From an uncultured Flammeovirgaceae bacterium (GTDB taxonomy: Bacteria; Bacteroidota; Bacteroidia; Cytophagales; Cyclobacteriaceae): a stretch of DNA of 64,000 nt. The notes beneath the pieces were generated by a model. The model searched no databases. It was not told the origin of the DNA and saw only the letters and a list, made by a program, of their open reading frames with translations. The stretch is taken from assembly GCA_937883755.1 (NCBI GenBank), contig CAKZYA010000062.1, positions 62,001 through 126,000 of the forward strand, in the 5' to 3' direction. How positions within the stretch are numbered: the first letter of the stretch is position 1; every line of letters begins with the position of its first letter. This document shows positions 24,653-31,690 of this stretch, one piece after another. Made by a program: the position numbers and the translations under genes.

Positions 24653-24810
24653 GCCCCAGCATCGCTCCGGCGACCCGGCGAACAGCCTCTCGAGGGAAGC
24701 TTAGTAGGGAAGCGTCCGACGTGGAACGTGTCTCCTGGTCTCATGCTAAGCTTGATGAATATCAGGCGAGTACGGGCCATCGTGGCGCGATTCAAATCTC
24801 GCCGGGGGCT
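24653..24810 (+). tRNA. Class II tRNA-like gene (Leu-like) with several insertions
   Basis: Acceptor GCCCCAG (24653-24659) pairs with CGGGGGC (24803-24809) with one mismatch, and the T stem GCGAG/CTCGC encloses a 20-nt insert plus a TTCAAAT loop; the insert ends with the same CCATCGTGGCGCGA string as elements B and E. A short variable hairpin GAT-GAAT-ATC precedes it. An 8-bp stem AAGCTTAG/CTAAGCTT (24697-24753) encloses 41 nt with an ACGT-GGA-ACGT hairpin where the anticodon loop should be. The D region is expanded and holds TCGC-TCCG-GCGA. The amino acid identity is uncertain. Confidence 0.45.
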
Positions 24811-24818
24811 TATTTAAA

Positions 24819-24891
24819 AGCGAGTTAGTCTAATGGCTAAGACACTTCTCTCATAAGGAAGAGAAACACGGTTCGATTCCGGTACTCGCTA
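24819..24891 (+). tRNA. tRNA-Met(CAT)
   Basis: Acceptor AGCGAGT/ACTCGCT is perfect; the D stem is GTCT/AGAC; the anticodon stem CTTCT/GGAAG has loop CTCATAA (anticodon CAT). The T stem keeps only three pairs (CGG/CCG) around TTCGATT. It could be elongator Met or, if lysidine-modified, Ile. It is the last tRNA before the PcfJ-like gene. Confidence 0.7.
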
Positions 24892-25004
24892 TGTTTAACA
24901 TTTTAACTGAAACAAAGGCATGAGACAACGAAATAGTAAATCAATATTCAGTACGATGAAAATATCAAATTGGGGAAACTCCCCATAAACGCATTTACAA
25001 TATC

Positions 25005-26306
25005 ATGGGAAACCAGATTTCAAAACAATGCTCTCGTCAGGAGCGACTGTTACAACTTCAGTATAAAACTGAGCGGGAGCGAGCTTTTATTGAAACATTA
25101 TCGGAGCGGAAGGTTACGAATCAATCTTGGCAGAAATTAGTCGATGGCCTGTATCACGACACAGTATCCGAAAAAAAATTAGTGACCGAAATAAGTATTA
25201 AATTGTATGAGCTTTTCAGTAAGTGTTCAGCTAAAAAGCGTCAGACTCAGCGAAAGCAGTTTCGGGAGGTGCTTCTTCATCTACACCAGCAAAAGTGTTA
25301 TAAACTGCTACAGGATGCAGAGTACTTAGCGGGATTATTTACCATGTGCCGGTACACTCACGCTATGATGCATCCTGTGAAGGAGTGGAAACGTCCGTCG
25401 CATAGTGCAGAAAGGCAGTTTGTGTCGCTAGTAAATCTCTGCTTTGTCCGGTACAAAGTGCCGGGTTTTCTGTACCAGGTTTGGCTCGATACCAAAAAGA
25501 ATACGCAGCAGCAGTGGTTCATCGATCTGGGAAGTGGAAAAAACATTCGACGGGTTCGTGGACTGCCGATAACGATGACTAAGAAAATGGCTCATCTTTT
25601 TCTGCAAGCCACTGATGAGCTTACGGTAGAAGAAGCTTTGCGATGGTCGCAAGCAAGAGGGATGGGATGTAGTGACCAAATAGCTGAGGCAGTTGCGATG
25701 AGTCGCTTAAGTAGGAATAGGTTTCATGCTGAATCTTTTTGGGAGTCCGTCATTCGGTTCATAGCGCAGCAACCCGAAGAATATGCCGACAAAGTGTGCG
25801 AAGTAATAGATTACATTGCGTACGCTTACGAGCAAAATACTGATTTCTCGATGAAGGGTAGAACCTGGAATGCTTTGTGGCGACAAACTCAGGCTTGGCA
25901 CGAAGAACTCAATCGGGAACGAAAGTTAGGAGGCCGTTACGTATGGGAAAGTTCGGGTATTGGTGAGCGATTAATTACGAAAGGAAGCGGTACCAAAACG
26001 AAAACTTTCCAACTTATTGAACTTTCTTCTTCTAAAGCACTTGCGATGGAGGGAAGAAAAATGCACCATTGTGTTTCCACCTATGCCTACGTTTGTTACA
26101 AACGGCGATCAGCTGTTTTCTCCTTACGGATGTACGATCAAGCAGTACCTGAGGAGACTACCTTAGCTACTATTGAAGTAGATTTGAAGCAAAGACGGGT
26201 GGTGCAAGCAAAAGCCCGATTCAACGCGCGTATTTCTCGGCAAGCTCAACAAATAATGGAGAAGTGGGCATTTGAAGAAGGATTAACACTAGCCCCTTGG
26301 CTGTAA
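25005..26306 (+). CDS. PcfJ-domain protein
   Basis: A 433-residue basic protein whose C-terminal third fits the PcfJ-like domain. A block with the key words EGRKMHHCV (about residues 349-357) is followed by a tyrosine/arginine segment, FSLRM, then TIEVDLKQRRVVQAKARFN. PcfJ domains occur in conjugative elements and phages and have no established reaction; the conserved His-Cys pair suggests catalysis or metal binding. The N-terminal two thirds is helical with no recognised domain. It lies between the tRNA array and rtcB on the same strand, 18 nt before the next gene, so it is probably part of the RNA-repair operon. Confidence 0.7.
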   Translation: MGNQISKQCSRQERLLQLQYKTERERAFIETLSERKVTNQSWQKLVDGLYHDTVSEKKLVTEISIKLYELFSKCSAKKRQTQRKQFREVLLHLHQQKCYKLLQDAEYLAGLFTMCRYTHAMMHPVKEWKRPSHSAERQFVSLVNLCFVRYKVPGFLYQVWLDTKKNTQQQWFIDLGSGKNIRRVRGLPITMTKKMAHLFLQATDELTVEEALRWSQARGMGCSDQIAEAVAMSRLSRNRFHAESFWESVIRFIAQQPEEYADKVCEVIDYIAYAYEQNTDFSMKGRTWNALWRQTQAWHEELNRERKLGGRYVWESSGIGERLITKGSGTKTKTFQLIELSSSKALAMEGRKMHHCVSTYAYVCYKRRSAVFSLRMYDQAVPEETTLATIEVDLKQRRVVQAKARFNARISRQAQQIMEKWAFEEGLTLAPWL

Positions 26307-26324
26307 TAGTAAATTGACAAGAAG

Positions 26325-26744
26325 ATGAAAATTAAAGTTTTATACCGACCGGTAGGCATCAATGAATTGAACAAGATTGCCAACCTAGACTTCCGAGGTT
26401 TTCCATCTCGCTTGGCTTGGCAACCCATTTTCTATCCGGTGCTCAACTTTGAGTATGCTGAGCAAATAGCAAGGGATTGGAATGCCAAGAGCGACGAAGG
26501 AATAGGGTTTGTGACTCGATTTGCGGTTGACATAGATTACCTCCGCCAGTTTGACGTGCAAACCGTAGGTGGGCCTATTCATCAGGAGCTTTGGATTCCA
26601 GCAGAGGAGCTAGAAAATTTCAATCGTATGATTGACGGGAAGATTGAAGTCGTTTCAGTGTACTACGGTGAGAATTTTGACAGGAGTCAGGTTTCACCCA
26701 GCATTAAAGAACTACTAAAAAACATAAATCATGGCAACAAATAA
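26325..26744 (+). CDS. Small protein coupled to RtcB
   Basis: A 139-residue soluble protein with conserved-looking blocks: LYRPVGINEL, GFPSRLAWQPIFYPVLN, FVTRFAVDIDYL and HQELWIPAEELENFN. From memory this resembles small proteins annotated as ADP-ribosylation/crystallin J1-related, but I cannot confirm the name or any activity. Its last 14 nt overlap the rtcB start, indicating translational coupling and a likely physical or functional partnership with the ligase. Confidence 0.6.
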   Translation: MKIKVLYRPVGINELNKIANLDFRGFPSRLAWQPIFYPVLNFEYAEQIARDWNAKSDEGIGFVTRFAVDIDYLRQFDVQTVGGPIHQELWIPAEELENFNRMIDGKIEVVSVYYGENFDRSQVSPSIKELLKNINHGNK

Positions 26745-28146
26745 ATTAACCGGCAAAGACTTGCGAAAACTGGGTTATCCTGAGGGAAAAATTATCAGGT
26801 TGGCTCTGCAAGCTATTGAAGATGGATACAAAGGCAAGAACCGAAAAGTGAAACTGGACTTGCTGAAAAAAGTCTACCAATACCCACATAACTACGTGAA
26901 GGATCAGATAGTAGGTGCGGTGGCTCAGGCTTTGCTCACTCCTGCTGAAGACTCAGGCAGAATTGCGCTGAACAAGCAGCGGAAAGATTACCCGATCTAT
27001 GGTGAAGCGGGGATTGAAGAAGGAGCCAAGCACCAGATGAACGTAGCGATGAAGCTTCCTGTTACGGTAGCTGGGGCGTTAATGCCCGATGCTCATCAAG
27101 GCTACGGTTTGCCCATCGGCGGAGTGCTGGCTACTGAAAATGCGGTGATTCCCTACGGCGTTGGCGTGGATATTGGTTGTCGGATGTGCATGACTTTCTA
27201 CGACCTGCCCACGGCTCACCTAACCGAGCGAAACGATCAGCTTCGGAAGATGCTGATTGATAATACCCGATTCGGGCAGGCTACGTTTCAGCGACCGAAA
27301 GATGATGCGGTGCTGGAGCGACCGGAGTTTCAGGAGATCAAAGTAGTGCGAGACCTGAAGGATCGAGCCTACAATCAAATTGGTTCTTCCGGTGGAGGTA
27401 ATCACTTCGTAGAATTCGGAGTAGTTGACGTGGTGGATACCGATAATGAGTTTGGCGTACCTGTCGGGAAATACCTGGCGGTACTGTCGCACTCGGGTTC
27501 CCGAGGACTGGGGGCTAATATTGCGGCGCACTACACCAAAATCGCTAAGTCGGTGTGCAAACTGCCCGATGAGGCCAAACACCTGGCGTGGCTGGATCTG
27601 GACTCGGAAGCCGGACAGGAGTACTGGCGAGCCATGAACCTGGCGGGTGACTACGCTTCGACCTGTCATCACCAGATTCACGAACGGCTCGGAAAAGCTC
27701 TGGGCGAAGCTCCTTTGGCGATGGTGGAAAACCACCACAACTTTGCTTGGAAGGAGCGGGATGCGGACGGCAATGAGATCATCGTTCACCGAAAGGGAGC
27801 TACTCCCGCGGGTAAAGGAGTGTTGGGAATTATTCCCGGTTCCATGACTGCTCCCGGCTTCATTGTGCGGGGACGAGGCGAAGTAGCATCAATCAATTCG
27901 GCTTCTCACGGAGCAGGGCGGGTGATGTCACGACGAAAAGCCAAGCAGTCGATCACCCAGCAGGAAGTAACCAATGCCCTGAAGCAAGCAAAGGTAACGC
28001 TGATTGGCTCCGGCCTGGACGAAGCTCCGATGGCCTACAAAGACATCCGGGAGGTAATGCGGCAGCAAGAAGACCTGGTGGATATTGTGGGCACTTTCCA
28101 GCCCCGAATTGTCCGAATGTGTGGCCCCAACGAGGGCTGGGATTAA
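26731..28146 (+). CDS. rtcB: RNA-splicing ligase RtcB
   Basis: A 471-residue GTP- and Mn-dependent RNA ligase that joins 2',3'-cyclic phosphate (or 3'-phosphate) ends to 5'-OH ends. Metal ligands are visible: GVDIGCRM with Asp146 and Cys150, GGGNHF with His225, SHSGSRG with His254, and ENHHNF near residue 334. The SASHGAGR motif places the guanylylated histidine at about His393. Such ends are produced by anticodon nucleases and by tRNA-splicing endonucleases. It follows the 139-residue protein with a 14-nt overlap and ends the locus before a terminator. No archease or RtcA gene is seen nearby. Confidence 0.97.
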   Translation: MATNKLTGKDLRKLGYPEGKIIRLALQAIEDGYKGKNRKVKLDLLKKVYQYPHNYVKDQIVGAVAQALLTPAEDSGRIALNKQRKDYPIYGEAGIEEGAKHQMNVAMKLPVTVAGALMPDAHQGYGLPIGGVLATENAVIPYGVGVDIGCRMCMTFYDLPTAHLTERNDQLRKMLIDNTRFGQATFQRPKDDAVLERPEFQEIKVVRDLKDRAYNQIGSSGGGNHFVEFGVVDVVDTDNEFGVPVGKYLAVLSHSGSRGLGANIAAHYTKIAKSVCKLPDEAKHLAWLDLDSEAGQEYWRAMNLAGDYASTCHHQIHERLGKALGEAPLAMVENHHNFAWKERDADGNEIIVHRKGATPAGKGVLGIIPGSMTAPGFIVRGRGEVASINSASHGAGRVMSRRKAKQSITQQEVTNALKQAKVTLIGSGLDEAPMAYKDIREVMRQQEDLVDIVGTFQPRIVRMCGPNEGWD

Positions 28147-28152
28147 ATAGTA

Positions 28153-28187
28153 CCTCTGAAGCTTCATAGCTTCGGAGGTTGCTTTTT
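28153..28187 (+). terminator. Intrinsic terminator after rtcB
   Basis: A 10-bp stem CCTCTGAAGC/GCTTCGGAGG (one G-U) around the loop TTCATA is followed by TTGCTTTTT and further T-rich sequence. It closes the RNA-repair transcript 6 nt after the rtcB stop. Confidence 0.85.
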
Positions 28188-28275
28188 CTCTTTTTGAGTT
28201 TTTCAGCTATTAACCAGGTTTTAGTATATTGTAAGAACAAGCTTCATTGAATATGAAAGCAGTAAAGGCAAAATT

Positions 28276-28787
28276 TTGAAAGATCAAAGCGAAAACCCAG
28301 GTGAAAAATTGTTAACGGAGATTGAACGGAATTCTAGAAGACTTTCACGTATATCTGAAAAGCGGTTTAAACTAAGGGCGTTTCTTATTACAATCAGAAT
28401 TCTTATAATAAAGTGATTTAAACTTTTTAGAGAATATTTATGCTAAAGCTTTGATTTTCAATTCATTAAAACGAATAATTTGCTCAGCTTTTGATACAAT
28501 TTATGCTATACTTTGTATCACTTAAACTTACTGAGTATGAAGCTATTCCTATGAATCTAATACCAAAAGTTTAAATCACTTCAATCAAAAAGTTAATCAA
28601 TGATGATACTGAGGCTGATAGAAGGATTGTTAAACTACTATCGAGAGAAATTTTCATTAAGGGTAGAACTCCAAGCTATTTTCAAGATAACTTCTACTGG
28701 TTTTTAGATGAATGTAGAGTAAGAAAGAGTGAAGAAGAATTTAAATATCTTGTTCATCTCTTTAAAGAAATTAGTCTCGCACAATAA
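28276..28787 (+). pseudogene. Small gene of unknown function interrupted by a MITE
   Basis: Two frames flank the element: codons from a TTG at 28276 to 28409, and codons after 28581 ending with TAA at 28785-28787. Deleting the 172-bp element plus 4 bp joins them in one frame (RILI-IKKLINDDTEAD). The original product would be about 110 residues, charged, with no recognised domain; the tail includes FYWFLDECRVRKSEEEF. The N-terminal start is uncertain. Confidence 0.7.
28410..28581 (+). mobile_element. 172-bp MITE, copy 2
   Basis: Same length as copy 1 at 15722-15893, in opposite orientation, and identical to it by visual comparison of the whole element. Terminal inverted repeats are AAAGTGATTTAAAC and its complement. 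The flanks read TAAT and CAAT, consistent with a 4-bp duplication that has since gained one substitution. No coding capacity. Confidence 0.9.
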
Positions 28788-28805
28788 TTTCATCAACAGC
28801 ATAAG

Positions 28806-28842
28806 AAAGACCTGTCCGGTAGTGATTACCCAGCAGGTCTTT
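28806..28842. terminator. Probable bidirectional terminator hairpin
   Basis: AAAGACCTG (28806-28814) pairs with CAGGTCTTT (28834-28842), with an inner hairpin GGTA-GTGAT-TACC. It lies between the interrupted + strand gene and the stop of the - strand CPBP gene, where a shared terminator would be expected. The T-runs are short (TTT on each side). Confidence 0.6.
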
Positions 28843-28846
28843 CCTA

Positions 28847-29587
28847 TTAGTTATAGTACATATAATGAGTAAGTATGATAGCTGTCATATTGTAAACTCC
28901 ATGCGCAACGATTGGGGCTACTAATCTTTTTGTGTGTATAAATAACCCTGTATACACGGTAGTAGGAACTAATATATCCATCCAACTTAGTGCATCAGTA
29001 GGTAGATGACCAATTGCGAAGAATATGATCGATATAATTGCAGCAATCCATAATCCGACATTAGGATTTCTGAAGGTATCTTTCAAAACATTTATGAAGT
29101 AGCCTCTATTGTAAATTTCCTCCGTAATTCCTCCGCCAATAACTCCTAGAGCTATGTACGAAAGTATCCCTATCAAACTGCCGTCCATCATTTCCACTAC
29201 CTGCGATATGTCTTCTCTTTCAACACCTCCTGTACTAGGTATAATTAGCGCAAATTGTAAAGTAGTCCAGGTTAATCCACCTACTAAGCCCAATAATCCA
29301 TCTCTTTTCCAATGAGATAGAGAGAAGCCGATGTAACGGAAATCTTTCTTTAGCAGTCTGAGCGAAAAGTATATTAATGAACAGATCGTAATACACTGGA
29401 ATAAACCCATAATCAACAGATTTATTCCGGTTAGTCCTCCGTTGACCTTAGTAATACCAAAAAACAGATTAGGAGCTACAAACAAGATAAACCCTAAGAT
29501 GATAGTAGAAATAAAAATTATCAAAGTCTTTGTTCTGCTCACTGATCTATTAGTCGGCTTATCTTCAATAATTTGCTTGGTCTTCAT
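28847..29587 (-). CDS. CPBP-family intramembrane metalloprotease
   Basis: A 246-residue protein with about seven transmembrane helices. The CPBP (ABI, Rce1-like) motifs are present: EEIYNRG with the paired glutamates and arginine, FAIGHLP with one zinc-binding histidine, and HGVYN near the C terminus. Such proteins cleave prenylated or small peptide substrates in the membrane, and some give bacteriocin self-immunity. The target is unknown. It follows the DUF-type membrane protein gene by 30 nt on the same strand, suggesting an operon. Confidence 0.88.
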   Translation of the reverse strand: MKTKQIIEDKPTNRSVSRTKTLIIFISTIILGFILFVAPNLFFGITKVNGGLTGINLLIMGLFQCITICSLIYFSLRLLKKDFRYIGFSLSHWKRDGLLGLVGGLTWTTLQFALIIPSTGGVEREDISQVVEMMDGSLIGILSYIALGVIGGGITEEIYNRGYFINVLKDTFRNPNVGLWIAAIISIIFFAIGHLPTDALSWMDILVPTTVYTGLFIHTKRLVAPIVAHGVYNMTAIILTHYMYYN

Positions 29588-29617
29588 TGTGTTATTTTTT
29601 CTGATGTGTATATCTCC

Positions 29618-30328
29618 TTAAGCCGTTTGCGGGGGAAGATACAGTGTCTCATCGGTTTCGTCTACCACCGCTTGGTACAGCGAAGCGAAGGAAGACTTTA
29701 TCCAGATAACTGCGGGGATGGTTCCGACAATGAAAAGTAGCAGTCCTCCAATAAAGATAAAGATAGAAGTAACGCCCAGGCCAAATATTCGCCAGCCGTG
29801 CCCTCGGGTTAATTTCCAGCTACCTTCTACTGCTGCAATCGGATCTAAGCCTTTGTCCATCACCAGATAAGAAACAAAAGCCAGTCGGCAGGCCACAATA
29901 ATGCCCGGAATGATGAGAGCGATAAAAGCAATACCTATCAGGGCTCCGGCCAACAGGTTGGTTAAAATGATCGTAACATAATCGTTGAAGCCGATAATGA
30001 TATTTTTTACATTAATTGCCTCCCGACGAGCTGCTTGCACGAAAAGCAGATCAGCTCCGTATTCAATAACCGGAACAAATAATAGCCAGTAGGCGATAAT
30101 CATGATTTCAAATATCGCGGGGGCTCGACTCAGTGGCTCAATGAAAACATCTTCACCGATTTCTCGATCATCGTCGAAGCCATCCCTAACTGATTCTAGC
30201 GGAATATCAACAATGGCTAGTACAATTACTACTAAAAATAGCGGAAGAAAATAGCGCTTCATGGTTTCCCATCCGTGGGATAAGCTGCCTTTCCAAGTGG
30301 ATTGAATGTTGTTATTTACAGTTTCCAT
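29618..30328 (-). CDS. Multi-pass membrane protein (DUF975-like)
   Basis: A 236-residue protein with about five helices and the pattern of glycerophosphodiesterase-membrane or DUF975-like domains: an IIPGIIVACRLAFVSYLVMD block followed by GLDPIAAVEGSWKLTRGHGWRIF, where a W-K-L-T/R-G turn is characteristic. Function unknown. It is probably co-transcribed with the CPBP gene downstream. Confidence 0.75.
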   Translation of the reverse strand: METVNNNIQSTWKGSLSHGWETMKRYFLPLFLVVIVLAIVDIPLESVRDGFDDDREIGEDVFIEPLSRAPAIFEIMIIAYWLLFVPVIEYGADLLFVQAARREAINVKNIIIGFNDYVTIILTNLLAGALIGIAFIALIIPGIIVACRLAFVSYLVMDKGLDPIAAVEGSWKLTRGHGWRIFGLGVTSIFIFIGGLLLFIVGTIPAVIWIKSSFASLYQAVVDETDETLYLPPQTA

Positions 30329-30363
30329 TTTTATTGGTTTTTGGTTGAGAGCATGTTTAAGCT

Positions 30364-30552
30364 TTATCCTTCGGCCTGCAAATTCGCCTTTGACTGCTGT
30401 ACTTCGTCAATTTTTTCGGCCGTAGCCTTAGCTATGCCCTCAAAAATTGACTCGTTCAGCCGCCAAATCCTGAATTTTCGGTTACGAAAACAAAACTTAA
30501 ACATGCTCTGAAAGAAGTATGCCCAAAAGAAGAGAAAAGCCGCTAATTCCAC
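30364..30552 (-). CDS. Possible small membrane protein
   Basis: A 62-codon frame with a hydrophobic N terminus (ELAAFLFFWAYFF), a basic segment (RNRKFRIWR) and a hydrophilic helix (ATAEKIDEVQQSKANLQAEG). The composition looks protein-like and it lies 35 nt upstream of the membrane protein gene in the same direction. The opposite strand is also open here, so coding is unproven. Confidence 0.35.
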   Translation of the reverse strand: MELAAFLFFWAYFFQSMFKFCFRNRKFRIWRLNESIFEGIAKATAEKIDEVQQSKANLQAEG

Positions 30553-30555
30553 TAG

Positions 30556-30594
30556 CTACTAAAGTAGTGTTTTACTAATTCACTACTTTAGTAG
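30556..30594. promoter_or_regulatory. Perfect 14-bp inverted repeat, candidate operator
   Basis: CTACTAAAGTAGTG (30556-30569) and CACTACTTTAGTAG (30581-30594) are exact inverted copies separated by 11 nt. Each half is itself partly palindromic, and a related AAAGTAG occurs at 30608. The site lies between divergent genes, 54 nt upstream of the LuxR-type regulator, where an operator for that regulator or a neighbour would be expected. Confidence 0.55.
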
Positions 30595-30648
30595 GATGGC
30601 TAATACCAAAGTAGGGGGTATTTTGCGCCAGCATAATTGCCAAACACT

Positions 30649-31572
30649 ATGGATATTCAGCGACTGCTGATTTGGGTATGTTTCATCTTATGTCTGGGCC
30701 TTACCGTAGGCGGAGTCATGGTATTTTTCCGGCTTCGCGAACGAGGCTCACTTCCGGCGGTGCGACTGATGCAATACTACCTGGTGATGATGTACGCCTT
30801 TGGTTTCTACGCACTCTGGAGCGATGTGCTACTCCGACTGCTGTTTCCGCTAGAACAGGAAGAAGGTCTGATTCCAAAAATCTCTAATTTCCTATCACTA
30901 CTAGGTGCACCGTTTCTACTGATTGGATTAATTATGCTGGTGCTTTGGAGCGTGCGAATGATTCTTAAGAAGTCTATAATCTTGCTTAGCATCGGCGGAC
31001 TTCTTGGGTTATTGACTATTGCCTTGCCTTACCTTTTAACTCATCAATTTGAAATACTACTCCATACCGAGCGGCTGTTCTCATCGGTTACGGTGGCAGT
31101 CGTATTATTTACGTTGGTACTAGTAGCCTTTTTGCCGATTCGCTACCTGACTGGAAAAGCAAAAAAACCACTTATCGCAATTCTTCTGTCATTAGGGCTG
31201 ATTCACGGAATACCACTTCTGCCCTTCTTGACTGATCCACAACGAGAGCTGACGTTTATATTCTTCTTCTTTCTCACCAATACTACTTTGGGAGTCTACT
31301 TTCTGTACATTGGCGATTTTCCATTGTCAGTAAAAGAGAAATCATCAGCCCTTACCCTGGATGAGTTCGTAGAAAAGTACCGCATCACGGCACGTGAGAA
31401 AGATGTTATTCTGGAAATCTATAAAGGAAAGACCAACCAGGAAATTGCCGATACGCTATTCGTCACCCTGCAAACCATTAAAGACCATACCAGCCGAATT
31501 TATCAGAAAACCGAAGTGAAAAACCGCAATCAACTTACTTCGCTGGTGCGAACGTTTGAGAAACTTTCGTAG
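30649..31572 (+). CDS. Membrane-bound LuxR-type regulator
   Basis: A 307-residue protein with about seven N-terminal transmembrane helices (to about residue 220) and a C-terminal LuxR/GerE helix-turn-helix (YRITAREKDVILEIYKGKTNQEIA, then VTLQTIKDHTSRIY). The frame extends to a TTG at 30637, but the ATG at 30649 is the natural start. It probably senses a membrane or periplasmic signal and binds DNA directly. The 14-bp inverted repeat upstream is a candidate target. Confidence 0.85.
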   Translation: MDIQRLLIWVCFILCLGLTVGGVMVFFRLRERGSLPAVRLMQYYLVMMYAFGFYALWSDVLLRLLFPLEQEEGLIPKISNFLSLLGAPFLLIGLIMLVLWSVRMILKKSIILLSIGGLLGLLTIALPYLLTHQFEILLHTERLFSSVTVAVVLFTLVLVAFLPIRYLTGKAKKPLIAILLSLGLIHGIPLLPFLTDPQRELTFIFFFFLTNTTLGVYFLYIGDFPLSVKEKSSALTLDEFVEKYRITAREKDVILEIYKGKTNQEIADTLFVTLQTIKDHTSRIYQKTEVKNRNQLTSLVRTFEKLS

Positions 31573-31690
31573 ATAGAATACGCCAGCATATTTCACTGAG
31601 ATATTACACAGCTAAGATTCGTTAGGATATAGCCGTTCGCAGGGAGGAAGCAAGCAGTATCTTTCATACTCTTTCAATCATTGTAAGTTT

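Noticed and set aside
24271-24828. Several 60-70 codon ORFs on both strands in the tRNA/Y-RNA array
   Set aside because: They overlap structured RNA genes and each other in different frames; none resembles a protein.
20784-24891. Group I or group II introns in the unusual tRNA genes
   Set aside because: The inserts are 14 to about 46 nt, far too short for self-splicing introns, and show no catalytic core.
20784-24891. The whole array as ordinary decayed tRNA pseudogenes
   Set aside because: Stems co-vary and are retained, inserts sit at one exact position in different tRNAs, and the Y-type stems show compensating base pairs. Random decay does not explain these, although some members (24537-24810) may be partly degenerate.
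27220-27789. 189-codon ORF opposite rtcB
   Set aside because: Antisense shadow of the strongly conserved rtcB coding region.
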